Positions 41,880-53,802 of a stretch of DNA of 64,000 nucleotides are shown one piece after another. Below the pieces are notes generated by a model. It did not search any database. It was not told the DNA's origin and saw only the letters and a list, made by a program, of their open reading frames with translations. The stretch lies in the NCBI GenBank assembly GCA_043228905.1, contig JBHGNT010000003.1, forward strand, positions 14,074,001 to 14,138,000, read 5' to 3'. Numbering within the stretch: the stretch's first letter is position 1; each line of letters begins with the position of its first letter. Both the position numbers and the translations under genes were made by a program. This DNA is from Azolla caroliniana. Taxonomy: Eukaryota; Polypodiophyta.

Positions 41880-44070
41880 CTCCCGAGACGATGGCAGGCG
41901 GGCCCGAGTGGCCACGTGAGTCCCAAGCGGAGGAAGGCGGCGGCGAAAGGGCGAGAATCACCGGCGAGACGATACGGAGAAGGAGCGGACGAAAGCCCAC
42001 GGACCCGATTCCGGAGAACTCGGCAATTGGGCCCGTATGCCCATGTAAGACCGAGGAGATGGATGGCGGTACCGAGGAATCTTGGCACGATGCCAGCGAA
42101 GACGGATGGGAAACGGCCTACGAGGAGGCCGAGGATGGACACGGCACGAGGGGATCAGCATTCCGATGCGGGTGGAGCGTGATCCGGTCGTGGATCGTTC
42201 GTTCGGGGCCGGGGTCGGCATGAGAGTGCCGATACGGAAGGGGGTGCGGGACGAGCTGCCCTCTTTTACATGGGGAGAAAGACCGACCGGGCGAAGGTCG
42301 AGATTAGGAAAGAGAATGAAAGCCGGTCCTATGGGTTTCCTTACACCGATCCGGCTACAGGCCCGATTGCCGGCGTGAGTCCGACAAGGGAGATCGGTGG
42401 CGACAGGAGAACGGGACTCGGCAATCCGGAGAAAGACGAATGAACCCGAGCGAGAACCGGGCGGAGCAGACTCCCGAATGACCATTCCAGGAGGGAGGAA
42501 GAGAGCTGGCCTACGAAGAGGCCGAGGACACGGTACGTCAGTACCACGGGAGAGGGTGCGGAACAAAACACCCTCTCGGCATACGGAGAAGGACAACCCG
42601 GGACAGGGTCAGGAAGACAAATCGTCGGCCAACGGAGGATCCTTCACACCGGTTCTAGAGACTTCGGCAGTCGGCAACGCGGTCGACGTAAGACCAAGAT
42701 ACTGACGGTGGCGGCGAGGTGATGAAGACAATGGGCGTAAGGAAGTCTGGTCCTACGGGATCCCCACACCGGTTCCGGAGACTCCGGTTGTGCTGCCATC
42801 GTGGCAACGTGAGACCAGGGGAGAAGGAAGGTGGTGGCGGGAAACGGGACCCGGCTACGCGGAAGACACGAGGAGAGTCCGGGAGGGACTCAAACAAAAG
42901 ACACCTGAGTTTCGGCAAGCATAGAAATGGAGTCCGGTCCTATGGGACCCTCACACGGATCCGGAGACTCCGGCAGTTCGGCCAACGTGGCAACGTGAGA
43001 CCGAGGGAGAAGGACGGTGGCGGCAGGGAACGGGACCCGACGACACGAGGTTCGGAAGAAGCCGGTAAGGGCAAACACGGAGAGGTGTGTCAGGCCGGAA
43101 AGGCACACCTTGGCCAGAACAAGAGTCTCGCAAGTGGCCATCGCGGGCCGGATCGAAGCGTGTCTACGGGACGGTGTTCGGCGCGGGCAGGGCCGAACGA
43201 AGGAAGCGGAAGACGGCACAAGAGACGTGCCGAGAACGAAGTGACAAGTGCCTAGTGGACTGCACAGGGTCAGGATCAGGATGGCAAGAGAGGCCGGAGG
43301 AGGATCCTCCACACTCGCTTCGTAAATCTCGGTAGCTCCGTCGAAGTAACGAAGACTGACACGGAAAGCCGGGGTGACATGCTGGTGGGGGCGAGGGGAC
43401 GACGGCAAGCGGAAGGCTCAGGACCTGTTGCAGCAACACGAAGGCGGAAAGGGCCAAGCGGGCTACTACAGGGTGTTCCTCGGATGCAAAGGACACCGGT
43501 ATGCGGGTGAACAGCGATGCACGATCTGGCCGGAAAGGGGCCGACGAGGAGTGCAACACGGGCAATGCCAAACAACAAAAGAGGGGTGTGGCACGTGGAG
43601 GTGCAGGAGCGGGAAGGCGAGCGCGGAGAAGGCCGGAAAGGGATCCTCCACACCGTCCCGAAGACCATGACGGATCGAGCCGACGCGACTATGTAAGACC
43701 ATGGAGAAAGAAGGTGGCAGCGGAAGGACGAAGGCGACGTGAAACACCAGCGGGACATCACGACTCAACAACGAAGGCCAAGCGGGCTGCCACGGGCATT
43801 GCTCAAGCGGAGGACATCGGGCATACGACGGAAGCGGGGCGTTCGTATGGCCGAACAAGGGCCAACAGAAGTACGCGTACCACGGAGATTGCGGCAGAGG
43901 ACCCATCGACGGGTCGAACGAGCCTACGGGGAGGCGAGCGCGAAGGAAGACTCGAAGCCGACGGATCAAACCGGCAGCGAGCCGAGATGCGGATCACGGG
44001 AGACCGGTTTCTCGCCGGCCGAAATCTCTCACCCTTCAACTAGATTTGGCACGTACCGGTGGACGTGCAG
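41880..44070 (+). repeat. el4 internal domain: diverged GC-rich repeats
   Basis: The internal region reiterates a degenerate module of ~130-200 bp: GGTCCTATGGGACC-like, CACACCGGTTCCGGAGACTCCGG-like, then CAACGTGAGACCGAGGGAGAAGGACGG-like, GGCGGGAAACGGGACCC. Clear instances lie near 42690, 42810 and 42994, weaker ones near 41915, 42045, 42375, 43380 and 43695. Long frames occur on both strands, as expected from GC content; none has a recognisable domain. Confidence 0.7.
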
Positions 44071-44085
44071 TTAGGTGGGGGCGGA

Positions 44086-44861
44086 TGTCGTGAAGAATTT
44101 CGGCCATAGGCGAAAACCGGGAAACATTGGCTACATCGGCGGGGTGCAACACGTGTACGCACCCATGTACATTTGATGTGAATAACAAGGGCGCCTTTAT
44201 GGCGCCAAACAGTAGTCAAGTCGGGATAGACGATCCCATGAAAGTCGGGATTTGTCCCACGTTGTAACGCCTCCCTTTCCTTGTTCTATAAAAGGAAGGG
44301 AATGTCCTTTGCAAAAGGGTTGCCCATTTTTGCATTAGAGGGTATACCGGTAGGTTTAGGGTTAGGTTTCTTCTGCTTCTTCTTCTTTCCCTTCGTGTTC
44401 GCTTAGGTTTTGCTTCAGCTCATCTCCTGTGCAAGACCCCGCTCGGCGTGATGAGCCCGTGAGCTCCCCGACGGCGGCTTGGCAACAGACGACTACTGTA
44501 ACCTACCTCAGCCCGGCTCGAAGGCGGGAATGTATTCTTCTTCTATATATATACATATATACGTTCGCGTCTGTTTGTGTATATTGGCGTCTTGTTGGTG
44601 TCGGGTGCTCCCCCTTCTTCCCTGCGTTTCCTGTACATAAGGGCGTGAGTCGGGTCGGGCTGTGTGTGCGTGTGTGTGCGTGAGTCGGTGTTAAGCACGC
44701 TCTCTCTCTCTCTCTCTCGCTCTCTCTCCCTTCGGTTGCTTCTGGTGTGTTTCTGAGATGCCCCAGAAGCAGTGAAGCACGACTTCCTACGCTCCGTCGC
44801 TCCCTAGTCCAAGACCCCCGTGGTCCCGCCTTTCCCCACGCACGCGCGTAACAACGTGACA
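44086..44861 (+). repeat. el4 3' LTR
   Basis: TGTCGTGAAG...AACGTGACA after the tract GGTGGGGGCGGA. TATAAAA at 44287. Contains CT-rich and GTGTGCGTG runs near 44665-44730. Confidence 0.85.
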
Positions 44862-44865
44862 ACGG

Positions 44866-46360
44866 GTCCTTACGCTTTATTCAAGATCTCCAACCCATCA
44901 ACAAGGTGACAATCCGAAATGTCGTAATTGGTCCAAGTGTGGATGAATTTGCCGAAGCCTTCGCGGGAAGATCGATCTATTCCATTGGTGATCTCTACTC
45001 GGGCTATGATCAATTTCAACTGGCCGTCGATAGTAGAGCCATAACAACAATGAAGACGCCGATCGGGTTGGTAACAACAAATTCCGTAGCCCACATGGTG
45101 AATGCCATGAACAAAGTGTTGAGGGATTGTATCCCTGATATCACAATGCCCTGCTTAGATGATATTCCAATCAAAGGATTCTTGGTGGAAGAATAAGATG
45201 AAGCGAAAGGTGAAGATGGTTGCCGAAGATTCGTCATTGATCATATAAAGGATAGCGAGAAGGTGTTGCAAAAGCCCGAGGATGCAAATCTCACGTTTTC
45301 GGGAGAGAACTCTGCATTCAGTCAACTAGAAATACTGGTAGTAGGACACTTATGGGGGTCTTATGGCCAGAAGCCATCTCCATCCAAGGTGAACGCTATT
45401 CAAGAGATGAAAGAAGAATGTGTGTCTCAAACAGAGGTGCGAAGATTCTTGGGAGCATGTGCATTCTATCACATATGGATTCCACATTATGCTCATGTCG
45501 CTAAACCATTGTATGGATTACTAAAGAGAAGGAAGAAGTTCGAATGGGAAGATGAGCAGACCTACGCGGTTCAAAAGCTAAAGAAACTATTATTGGAAGC
45601 TCCGGCACTGCGAAAAGCTGACTACACCGAAGGACCCCGATATATGTGACGGTGGATATGAGCCCAACCGGAATTGGATGGGTGATAAACCAAGAAGACA
45701 AAGAAAAGAATCGGTATGCAATCTGATTCAGTGCAAAGGTGTTAACCGAAAGACAAAGGAAGTATGCCCAAGTAAAGAGAGAGCTATGGGGAATAGTATC
45801 CGTGGTTAAAACCGATCATGACTACCTTATCGAAACAGAGGTCATAATAGAAACTAATTGTCTACCTATTCTCGGAATGATATTTGGTTGTGCTACACCG
45901 GATATTGCTATGTTGCGATGGTTTGCCTATGTCAAGTCCCTCAACCCCGAGATTCAACATATAAATGGGAAGCATAATGTGGTGGCCAATATGTTATCAA
46001 GGGCAAGGTATGAGAATGAAGAAGATTTGCACTCTGACGAAGAAGATGTTGGCCTAAAATTCTTTACGGTTTCTTGTGCTCGGGTGCTTGCCGTGTTTAA
46101 AGTAGAAGATTATGAGGGTGAATTCATTGAAATTGGCAAGTACTTAAGCTCTCTTACAAAGGATGAAGCATGGTCAAAGGAAGAGTTCTACTGAATTAGG
46201 AAGAAGGCCTACAAGTTCTTCCTCAAAGAAGGACATCTATGGAAGTTTCCAAAGAAGAAGAATGGAACTCCACTTCGAGTGGTGTGCAAGAAACAAGATC
46301 AACAAACACTAATTGCTGAATTTCATGATAATGTGTGGGCAGGTCATTGAGGTATATAGG
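44866..46360 (+). pseudogene. el3 reverse transcriptase C-terminal part and RNase H
   Basis: Resumes with the RT block FIQDLQPINK, then SIGDLYSGYDQFQL and the catalytic box read as CLDDIPIKG (~45150). Frame breaks at ~45196 and ~45260. RT end: VRRFLGACAFYHIWIPHYA (~45437). RNase H: VDMSPTGIGWVI (~45652), RKYAQVKRELWGIV and INGKHNVVANMLSR. A linker follows to the integrase zinc region (AGH near 46340, where Cys/His spacing starts), with stops at ~45725 and ~46192. Confidence 0.85.
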
Positions 46361-46362
46361 CA

Positions 46363-47445
46363 ATGTTTGCAAAGCTCAAGGAGAAGTATTGGTGGCCGGG
46401 TGTTTACAAAGATGTAGCAAGCTATGTTGAAACATGTGAGCAATGCCAATTATACTCGAATATTCAACATAGGGATGAACTTCATTCGACATATCCATTA
46501 TCAATGCACTATAAGTGGTTGGTAGACATAGTGGTTATGCCAATGGTATTGGGGCAAATGAAGTATATCGTGCTAGCAAGAGAGGATCTCACCAACCAAG
46601 GAGAAGGACGAGCACTAAGGAATAAAACAACTTCGGCGGTTTGTAAGTTTCTCCTTGAAGATGTTATTTGTCGATACGGATGTGTTGGCAAAATAGTAGC
46701 TGATAGGGGAGAATTAGATGCAAATGAAGCTAAAGAATTCTTTTCAAGGATAGGCGTCAAACTATCGCTCACCATGGCATACAACCTGTACGCAAATGGG
46801 AAGGTGGAACAAGGACATAGTCCGATTGTAAAAGCTCCAGCAAAGGCTTGCGACGACAAGATGGGGAATTGGCCACGATTACTACCTTATGCATTGTGGG
46901 CTAATAGAACTACACATAGCACGACTACAGGATATATGCCGACCAAACTTATATTAGGGCAAAAACCAATAATACCTATCGAGCAAAGTGCTGCTTTGTG
47001 GACATCTTTGCCATGGCAAGAGGAAATGAGTCGGGAAGACTTGCTAGCCACAAGGATTCAACAACTAGAATGGAGGCCCCAAGATATCGAGTTGGCAATA
47101 GAATGGTTGCACCAAGCTCAATTGAAGAACAAGGAGAATTTTGATAGAAAGCATTGTCTTCGACAAAGAAAAATTGAAGAAAGAGATTGGGTTCTTGTCT
47201 ATGATAGTAGTCTCGATAATCAATATAGCACTGCTCGAAAGTTCGCAAAACGATGGTTTGGCCCGTATATGGTCAAGAAAATAGAAAGCAATGCAACCTA
47301 TTGTTTAGCGGAGTTAGATGGAACTCGACTTGCTTTGCCAATTGCAGGAAAAAGAATCAAGATCTTTAAGAGAAGAGAGGCTCCAAATCTTGAGATCGAA
47401 GCTCTGGATGATATAGCCTCGAACATCGAGGTTGAAAAAGAGTAA
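46363..47445 (+). pseudogene. el3 integrase
   Basis: A 360-residue open stretch. Zinc-region Cys pair CEQCQ near residue 26. Core: Asp in WLVDIVVMP (~50), Asp in VADRGELDANE (~110), Glu in NGKVEQGHS (~145). C-terminal domain with DWVLVYDSSLD and KRWFGPYMVKKI. The ALRNKTTSAVCKFLLEDVICRYG style differs from both the chromovirus and the Tat-like elements here, so el3 is a third Ty3 lineage. This domain itself has no stop, but the upstream polyprotein is broken. Confidence 0.88.
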
Positions 47446-47496
47446 TTAAAAGAGGAACCTCACCACAATTGGCACATACTGGTGGATGTGCAGGTT

Positions 47497-47509
47497 TGGT
47501 GGGGGTGAA
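47497..47509 (+). promoter_or_regulatory. el3 polypurine tract
   Basis: GGTGGGGGTGAA directly before TGTCATGTGG. The preceding ~30 bp match those before the el4 3' LTR. Confidence 0.8.
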
Positions 47510-48687
47510 TGTCATGTGGTTTTTCACACACGATATGAAAAATAGTAAAAACATTATTTAAGATTAGCTTAATGTATTCATATTGAAAGATAGATGTCTT
47601 CAAGAGCTTCATAACGTATTTTACTACGCATAAAACGAATAAACAAGTATCAAGTTATGTGAGTGTGAAGTTTGAAGAAAAAGGAAAAGACAAACTGTGA
47701 GATATCCCATATAGATAGGACAACATTGGAACCCCTGATATATAAGGGAAACCAAAACAAATTCATTATATCAATGTGTGGAGCATAGAATGCTCAAGGT
47801 GACTTGGGCTACATTGTGTGGTGTGCACGCTTCGGGCGTACACGTGTATGCACGGCTATGTGGACACTTCGGGCATACGCGGGTGTGCATGGCCGTGTAG
47901 ACGTCTTCAGACGTACGCTTCGAGCGTATGCGTGTATGCACGGCCGTGTGGATGCTTCGAGTGTACATGCGTCTGCACCGCCGCGTGCACGTTTTCGGAC
48001 ATACGCGCGTGTGCAAGTTTCGGCCATACGCGTGCACGGCCTCGTGGGACACGCTCGGACGGACATGTGTGTGCAGATGCGTATGCGTACACAGAGAGGT
48101 CGGGATGCACGCGTGTGTGGATGCGTACATTGCGCGGTCGAGACTGTTGCGCGCGGACGCGTCTACAGTTTGGTTGTGACGCACGTACGAATTGCGCACG
48201 GGCTAAGCTTTATGGATGATTGGGTCATTTGGCCAAATTATACGGACAGTCGCATGCAACTAAAAGTAAAAGGCATGCAACTAAAAGTGGACATGCAAAG
48301 TAACATTGGAAAGGAGGGTCAACAAAGAGCTGGATATATGTTCCATTTTTTCCCTCTACTTTTCTTTTTTCCCTTCTTCTTCTCCCTACCATTCTTTGGG
48401 GAAGAAATCTCTCTCATATTGATATCAGACCACTCCTTACATGGTTGTTGGCTCCTTTCTTTAAAATTTTTATCTCTCATATTCATCTCATCTCCAACCC
48501 ATTGTAACAAGATTCTTGAATTATAAAAGAATCTATTTTCTTATGCAATAAACTACCGTTTTCTCTCATCTACTCATCTTATATGTGAAATTTTGCTTGT
48601 GTTGTACGTGTTGCACTAATTCCTTCTAGTCCAGAACCCCGGCGGTTCCGCCTCGCGATCCGCACATAGTGACGGATTTTCACGACA
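47510..48687 (+). repeat. el3 3' LTR
   Basis: 1,178 bp, TGTCATGTGG...TTTCACGACA, with TATATAAGGG at ~47738. It ends at the same base as the 5' LTR's homologous end. A CpG-rich repeat array sits at 47820-48060. Confidence 0.88.
47820..48060 (+). repeat. Degenerate minisatellite in el3 LTR
   Basis: About six imperfect ~36-45-bp units of the form TTCGGGCGTACACG-GTATGCACGGCC-TGTGGA. Only one or two units remain in the truncated 5' LTR near 37600. Confidence 0.75.
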
Positions 48688-50357
48688 ACGGTCTATCACA
48701 TGCCAGACAGAGGAGCACGCAAGGCAAAAACCTTGCCTCAATGATATCTATCCGGACCACAAAGTCGACTCCACGCTCACCCAGCACCGTGACGTCAAGC
48801 AAGAAGTTCTCTCACCGCACGAGTACCGTGATCTTTCCCAACCCACCATAACATCCGGAATGGCCTTCTCCTACCCACGCTTTAATGGTGAAATAGACGC
48901 CGCAAGCCAGATTCCTGAACGTTTGGAATGCGAATCACATGACGCAACGATTTCCAGAAGAGGAAGCACACCAGTCAAAAATGACAGAGTTTGGTTTAAC
49001 TCTGGATGGTAGAGCTGGGTTTTGGCATTCATAGATGGATCTACCAGCAATCCACACCTTCAACCAATTGCAGTAAGCATTTCTGTGATTTTTTCATTGG
49101 AGGGTACCTCAACACGAAATCATTGGGCAGTTTTACCCAATCAAGCAGTTGCCAGCAGAATCGGTCGTGGACTTTAGCTTACGCTTCCAAAATCTATGGC
49201 AGAAATTAGAATGGGCCCCGACAGATGACGAGGTTAGGGAGACGTTTTTGGTAGCCCTGCGATGGCCTATCAGGACGACGCTAAACACACGTACTGTGAA
49301 AGGGGAAACAACCGACATGGTCATCGAGCGAGCATTACAACTTGAGTTGGATGAAGAGGAGGAAGTATTTTCTCTATCCTCATTACGACAGGTGTTGCCT
49401 CAGGACGAGGAACGCCACTTTTGTCAAGTTATTCAGTGCACGATTTGCCTCAATTCTGAGCATTCCGCGGTGGAATTCAATATGTGAATTGACTGCCCAA
49501 TTTGTCACTTAAAGGCACACACGGTCGAGCAGTGTGAGTACAATATGCTGAACAGACCTACGCCCACAGTACGACGTGTAGAACCACAACGACCACCTCG
49601 CCGAAATGATCAAAGGCGCCAAGAGGAACGACCCCGATATACGGATCGAAATCCACGCGATGACCTGCACTATCGTAATTTCCAGAATAACAACGATTCC
49701 AATGAAGAGGAGCCGGAGGACGAAGAATATCAGGGCAACCACCGGTATAATAAAGGAGGGCGTCGTTACGACAACCATTGTTCGACGAACAGGCATGGTG
49801 GATTCAATGGGCCTCACTCACAAGGAAGGCATCGACAGTATCGGGACCAACGGCATTATGACGAAAGTTCAGATGATGACCGGCGCCAGCAGTCACGCAG
49901 GGACCAACCGCAAGCACCCTGGAATTCCAGGAGAATGCAACAAGACTATGAGGAGCCAACGACGCTTGGGGATAGGAATCCGTCGTCAGCTGCAGAGAAA
50001 GGAGAGTTTAGCGCACATTGTTTTGTCTGCCAACAACTCGGACATTACGCAACTCAATGTCCACTGCGCAAGGGCAAAGGACCAGCCGTAAATACGATTA
50101 CGGCGGAAGTTCAGCAAGTCACGACACGGCAACAAACAAAGAATGTTGACTGGGTTGCAGAAGATGAGGTACGCAAAGCGGCCCAAGCATGGGTAGAAAA
50201 AGCAAATGCGGCAAATATGACGCGTATGCAGCAGGAGTTTGCAACCAATGTTGGGCCGATAGAAGAAAACATAATATCCCCGAACCCCATATGGCATGCA
50301 CTGGCAGGCTGCGAAATAACCATGACTATGGAAAAACTCCTTCAACTAGTTCCATGA
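48688..50357 (+). pseudogene. el5 gag (Tat-like)
   Basis: Begins in gag sequence right after the el3 LTR (ATG 48860, MAFSYPRFNGE). The core is in broken frames (LTLDGRAGFWH, FSLRFQNLWQKLEWAP, ETFLVALRWPIRTTLN). Two adjacent knuckles follow near 49440-49535 (CTICLNSEHSAVEF, last Cys lost, then CPICHLKAHTVEQC), an Arg/Asp/Gln-rich linker, and a third knuckle at ~50020 (CFVCQQLGHYATQC). The C-terminal end matches el6 through WHALAGCEI and MEKLLQLVP. el3 appears to have inserted in its 5' part. Confidence 0.85.
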
Positions 50358-53300
50358 TTTTGGCAGGCCGTAGAAGATCGCATAACAGGCAGGCCTGTTA
50401 TAAACGTCTCAGCAAATTTTGCCGAAACTAGCGTCGGACCAACAATGGTGGATCACCACAATCCATCCATTAAGCTAGTACTACACGGGCAAGAAATAGT
50501 AGGCTGTATAATCGACGGGGGCTCGGGCGTTAATGTGATTAGTGCAAAGACGTGTGAACAGTTAGGAATTTCGGAATGGGAAGCTTGCCCCTTTTAGCTT
50601 CGCATGGCGGATACCCGATCTGTCAGGCCCTTAGGGTTAATCCGGAAACTATGCATCGTCATTGGCGGTCACCGCTTTGACATCTCGGCGGTAGTACTTG
50701 CACTTGACGCTCCGGCAGTGTACCCAATACTACTTGGCAGACCTTGGCTTCATTTGGCTAACATCAAACAGAGCTGGCAACATAATTGTATCAGTTTCCG
50801 ACGAGGACGCAACAAAGTTCGCGTACCCACAAAAGAAATGACGACGCAACCCAAAGGAATGACACCATTGTAAGCTACTCCTACTACACTTCACGAAGAG
50901 GCTTATGAACCAGACCCAAAGTCGATAATGGAATTAAACCGAGCACAGGCCGCGCTCGAGAAAGAAATGGAAATTTCACGACGAGTCATTGCCTCAGCAT
51001 TGGAAGAAGTTAACGTAGGAACAACAACAGATCCCTAATTACTCTCCATCACAAAAGACTTACTACCGGATCAGAAAGAGGCGATGTTAGCTCTGCTCAA
51101 GGAATATAAAGATGTGTTCACGTGGTCCCATGAAGACATGAAGGGATTAGATCCAAAATTCTACCAGCATAAGATCAATTTAGCTACCGATGCAAAACCT
51201 ATTCAGCAGCGTTGATACCGAATGAATCTGAATTATGCGGCTTGCGTAAAAGAAGAAATTGACAAACTTCTCAAGGCTAGATTCATTCGACCAATCAAGC
51301 AAGCTACGTGGCTAAGCCCGATAGTCGTAGTCCCGAAGAAAAATGGAAAAATCCGCGTTTGCGTAGACTATCGGAAATTGAACGTGGTAACTATTACGGA
51401 TGCGTCTCCCTTACCTTTCACGGACAGTGTACTGGACGTAGTAGCAGGGCATGACATGTACAGTTTTCTAGACGGCTTTAGTGGATACAATCAAGTACGC
51501 ATGCATCCTGACGACCAAGAGAAGATGGCGGTTGTCACCGACTGGGAGTTTATGTCGCGGTAGTCATGATGTTCGGGTTAAAGACGACGCTTGCTACATT
51601 CCAACAGACAATTACGGAAATTGTTGGGGATTACATACCCACCTTCATGCAAGTCTTTCTGGACAATTTCGAAGTGTATAGGACAACAGCCGACCATCTG
51701 AGTCATTTACGACTGTGCTTGGAGCGCTGCCAAGCTGCACGCTTAAGCCTGAATCCAACCAAATGCGCGTTTAGCGTCACAAGGGGAGCCCTCCTCGGCC
51801 ACATCGTCAGCAAGGAGGGGATAGCGGTGGATCCTAATAAACTTTCCACGATCATTCATGCAAAAACGCCGACAACGGCCAAAGCACTCAGCCATTTTCT
51901 AGGAGAAATACGTTGGCATAGTCATATGTTACGATATTTGGCAGATTTCGCCACGCCGTTACATGCCGCCGTCCACCGTACACCTTTCAACTGGACTGCA
52001 ACTGAAGAAAAAACGTACGATGCGCTAAAAATAATGCTGACTCAAGCACCAATCATACAACCACCAGATTGGGGGAAACCATTTCACGTTTTTGTAGACG
52101 CCTCAAACATAGCAATAGGTAGTGTGTTGATGCAACTCATGGAGCCAAATTGGTATCAAAGGCGGAGTGTAACTACTCCACAATGGAACGAGAAGCGTTG
52201 GGGATGATATACAACATCAATAAATTCCGACATTATCTACTGGGGCAGAAATTTACGTTTCACGTGGACCATACTGCGTTGTTATACCTAGTGGGAAGTA
52301 AGCGCTAATAGGAAAATTGGCTAGATGGATGTTATATAACATCGACCTGGTATGCAACACATTGTAGCGGATTTCTTAAGCAGGATAGATAATGGAGAAA
52401 TGGTGCGAAAGGATGACGACGACTTTCCTGATGCAGACATCCTACGGATCGCAACTATAGCGACACGTACGGAAAAAACTTTTCCTGATCGTTGGTTGAT
52501 GGAGATGACATTCTTTCTAACCACAGGATTACCGCCGCCGCAATTAAGGACGGACGAAAAGAAACGATTGGCCATCTGAAGTTGTAACTTCTGTTTGGTC
52601 GAAGGGGTCTTGTATCACAAAGGCAACGACAGAATCTAGCAACGCGGAATACACCAGGACGAGAAGGAAGTGGTTTTACGTGAAGCTCATTGTGGTACGG
52701 CAGGAGGACACTATGTGGGTGATGTTATGGCTCGTAAAGTTTGGCAAGCCAAGCTATGGTGGTCGACTACGCAAAAGGATGCGTATGAATATTGCAAACA
52801 ATGTGATTTGTGTCAACGGATGGGCCAACCCACAGAGGTCACAAGGATGCCACATCAACTAGTGTTGTCGTTGGATCCATTCCAGAAATGGGGACTCGAT
52901 TTCGTGGGGTCGTTTACACTAGCGGCAGGTCGGACTGGCAATAAATATATACTCGTGGCTACTGATTATTGCGCCAAGTGGGTGGAAGCGAAAGAACTAC
53001 GAGAAAATATCGTGGCAGTGACGACGAAATTTCTCTATGAACACATCTGGTGTCATTTTGCCTACCCTATCGAGCTCATCAGCGACCAAGGAAGCCACTT
53101 TTTGAATTCGGTCATCCGGGAGCTGACACAACACTATGTCGTTGTCCACAAGAAAAGCATGTTGTATTATCCACAAGCGAATGGTTTAGCGAAGTCACGA
53201 ACAAAACGTTACAAACCATACTGAAAAAGATCGTCAATGAGAACAAAACCGACTGGGATACCAAATTACACAACGCGTTATGGGCGTACCGAACCAGCTA

Positions 53301-53802
53301 TAAGACTAGCATACAATCCACGCCTTTCCGGCTAGCATTTGGGCTGGAGGCCATAATGCCAATCGAATTTCAGGTACCCAGTCTGCGAATTCAGGTACGA
53401 GACTGGTTATCAGAAGACAAATCCGAACAAATACGGCTACAACAGCTGCTCAAACTAGGTGAGACACGATTACGAAGCATGGCCATACTGGAACAAGAGT
53501 AGCGTTGACGTAAAGCATTTGTGGACCGGCATTGAAATGCGTGTGAAAAAGATTTTGCGGTTGGTAGAGCGTTCTTCGTCTTTCAAACACGGATGGGGCA
53601 AATGCTAGGTAAATTACGATTCCGCTGGACGGGGCCGTACTGGATAGATGGCACAGAAAACGACATGTTTCAACTAGGCATCCTGGCCAGAGAAGTGTTA
53701 CGACAAAAGGTGAATGGGTTTCGACTAAAACCCTACCTGGGATTGGTGCCATCAAACCCGTTCCACTCCGTAAACGACACATCCGAAGAATCCGCAGATT
53801 AA
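50358..53802 (+). pseudogene. el5 protease, reverse transcriptase, RNase H, integrase
   Basis: Protease CIIDGGSGVNVIS (~50507). RT from ~51060: WLSPIVVVPKKNGKIRVCVDYRKLN, FLDGFSGYNQVR, a frameshift at ~51562, then the catalytic box FLDNF (~51659) with Asn for the second Asp. GIAVDPNK; RNase H FHVFVDASNIAIGSVLMQ (~52085); a frame change at ~52155; integrase KQCDLCQRMGQ (~52797), VATDYCAKWVE, ISDQGSHFL; a frame change at ~53190, then WDTKLHNALWAYRTSYKTS and a C-terminal MLGKLRFRWTGPYWI. At least ten lesions. Closest relative is el6. Confidence 0.9.

Larger units (their letters stand above)
41373..44861 (+). mobile_element. el4: GC-rich non-autonomous LTR element within el3
   Basis: LTRs at 41373-~41857 (truncated) and 44086-44861 (776 bp) flank 2.2 kb of GC-rich DNA with no retroviral domain. 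The polypurine tract and the ~45 bp before it match el3's own (GGTGGGGGC/TG), and the last ~60 bp of both LTRs share CTAGTCCA-GA-CCCC and GACA ends. The flanks read ATGG (41369-41372) and ACGG (44862-44865), a possible decayed 4-bp duplication. el3's RT frame resumes right after. Confidence 0.85.

Noticed and set aside
41958-43969. Long frames on both strands in the el4 interior
   Set aside because: High GC makes stops rare; frames overlap on both strands, are Arg/Pro-rich and show no domain.
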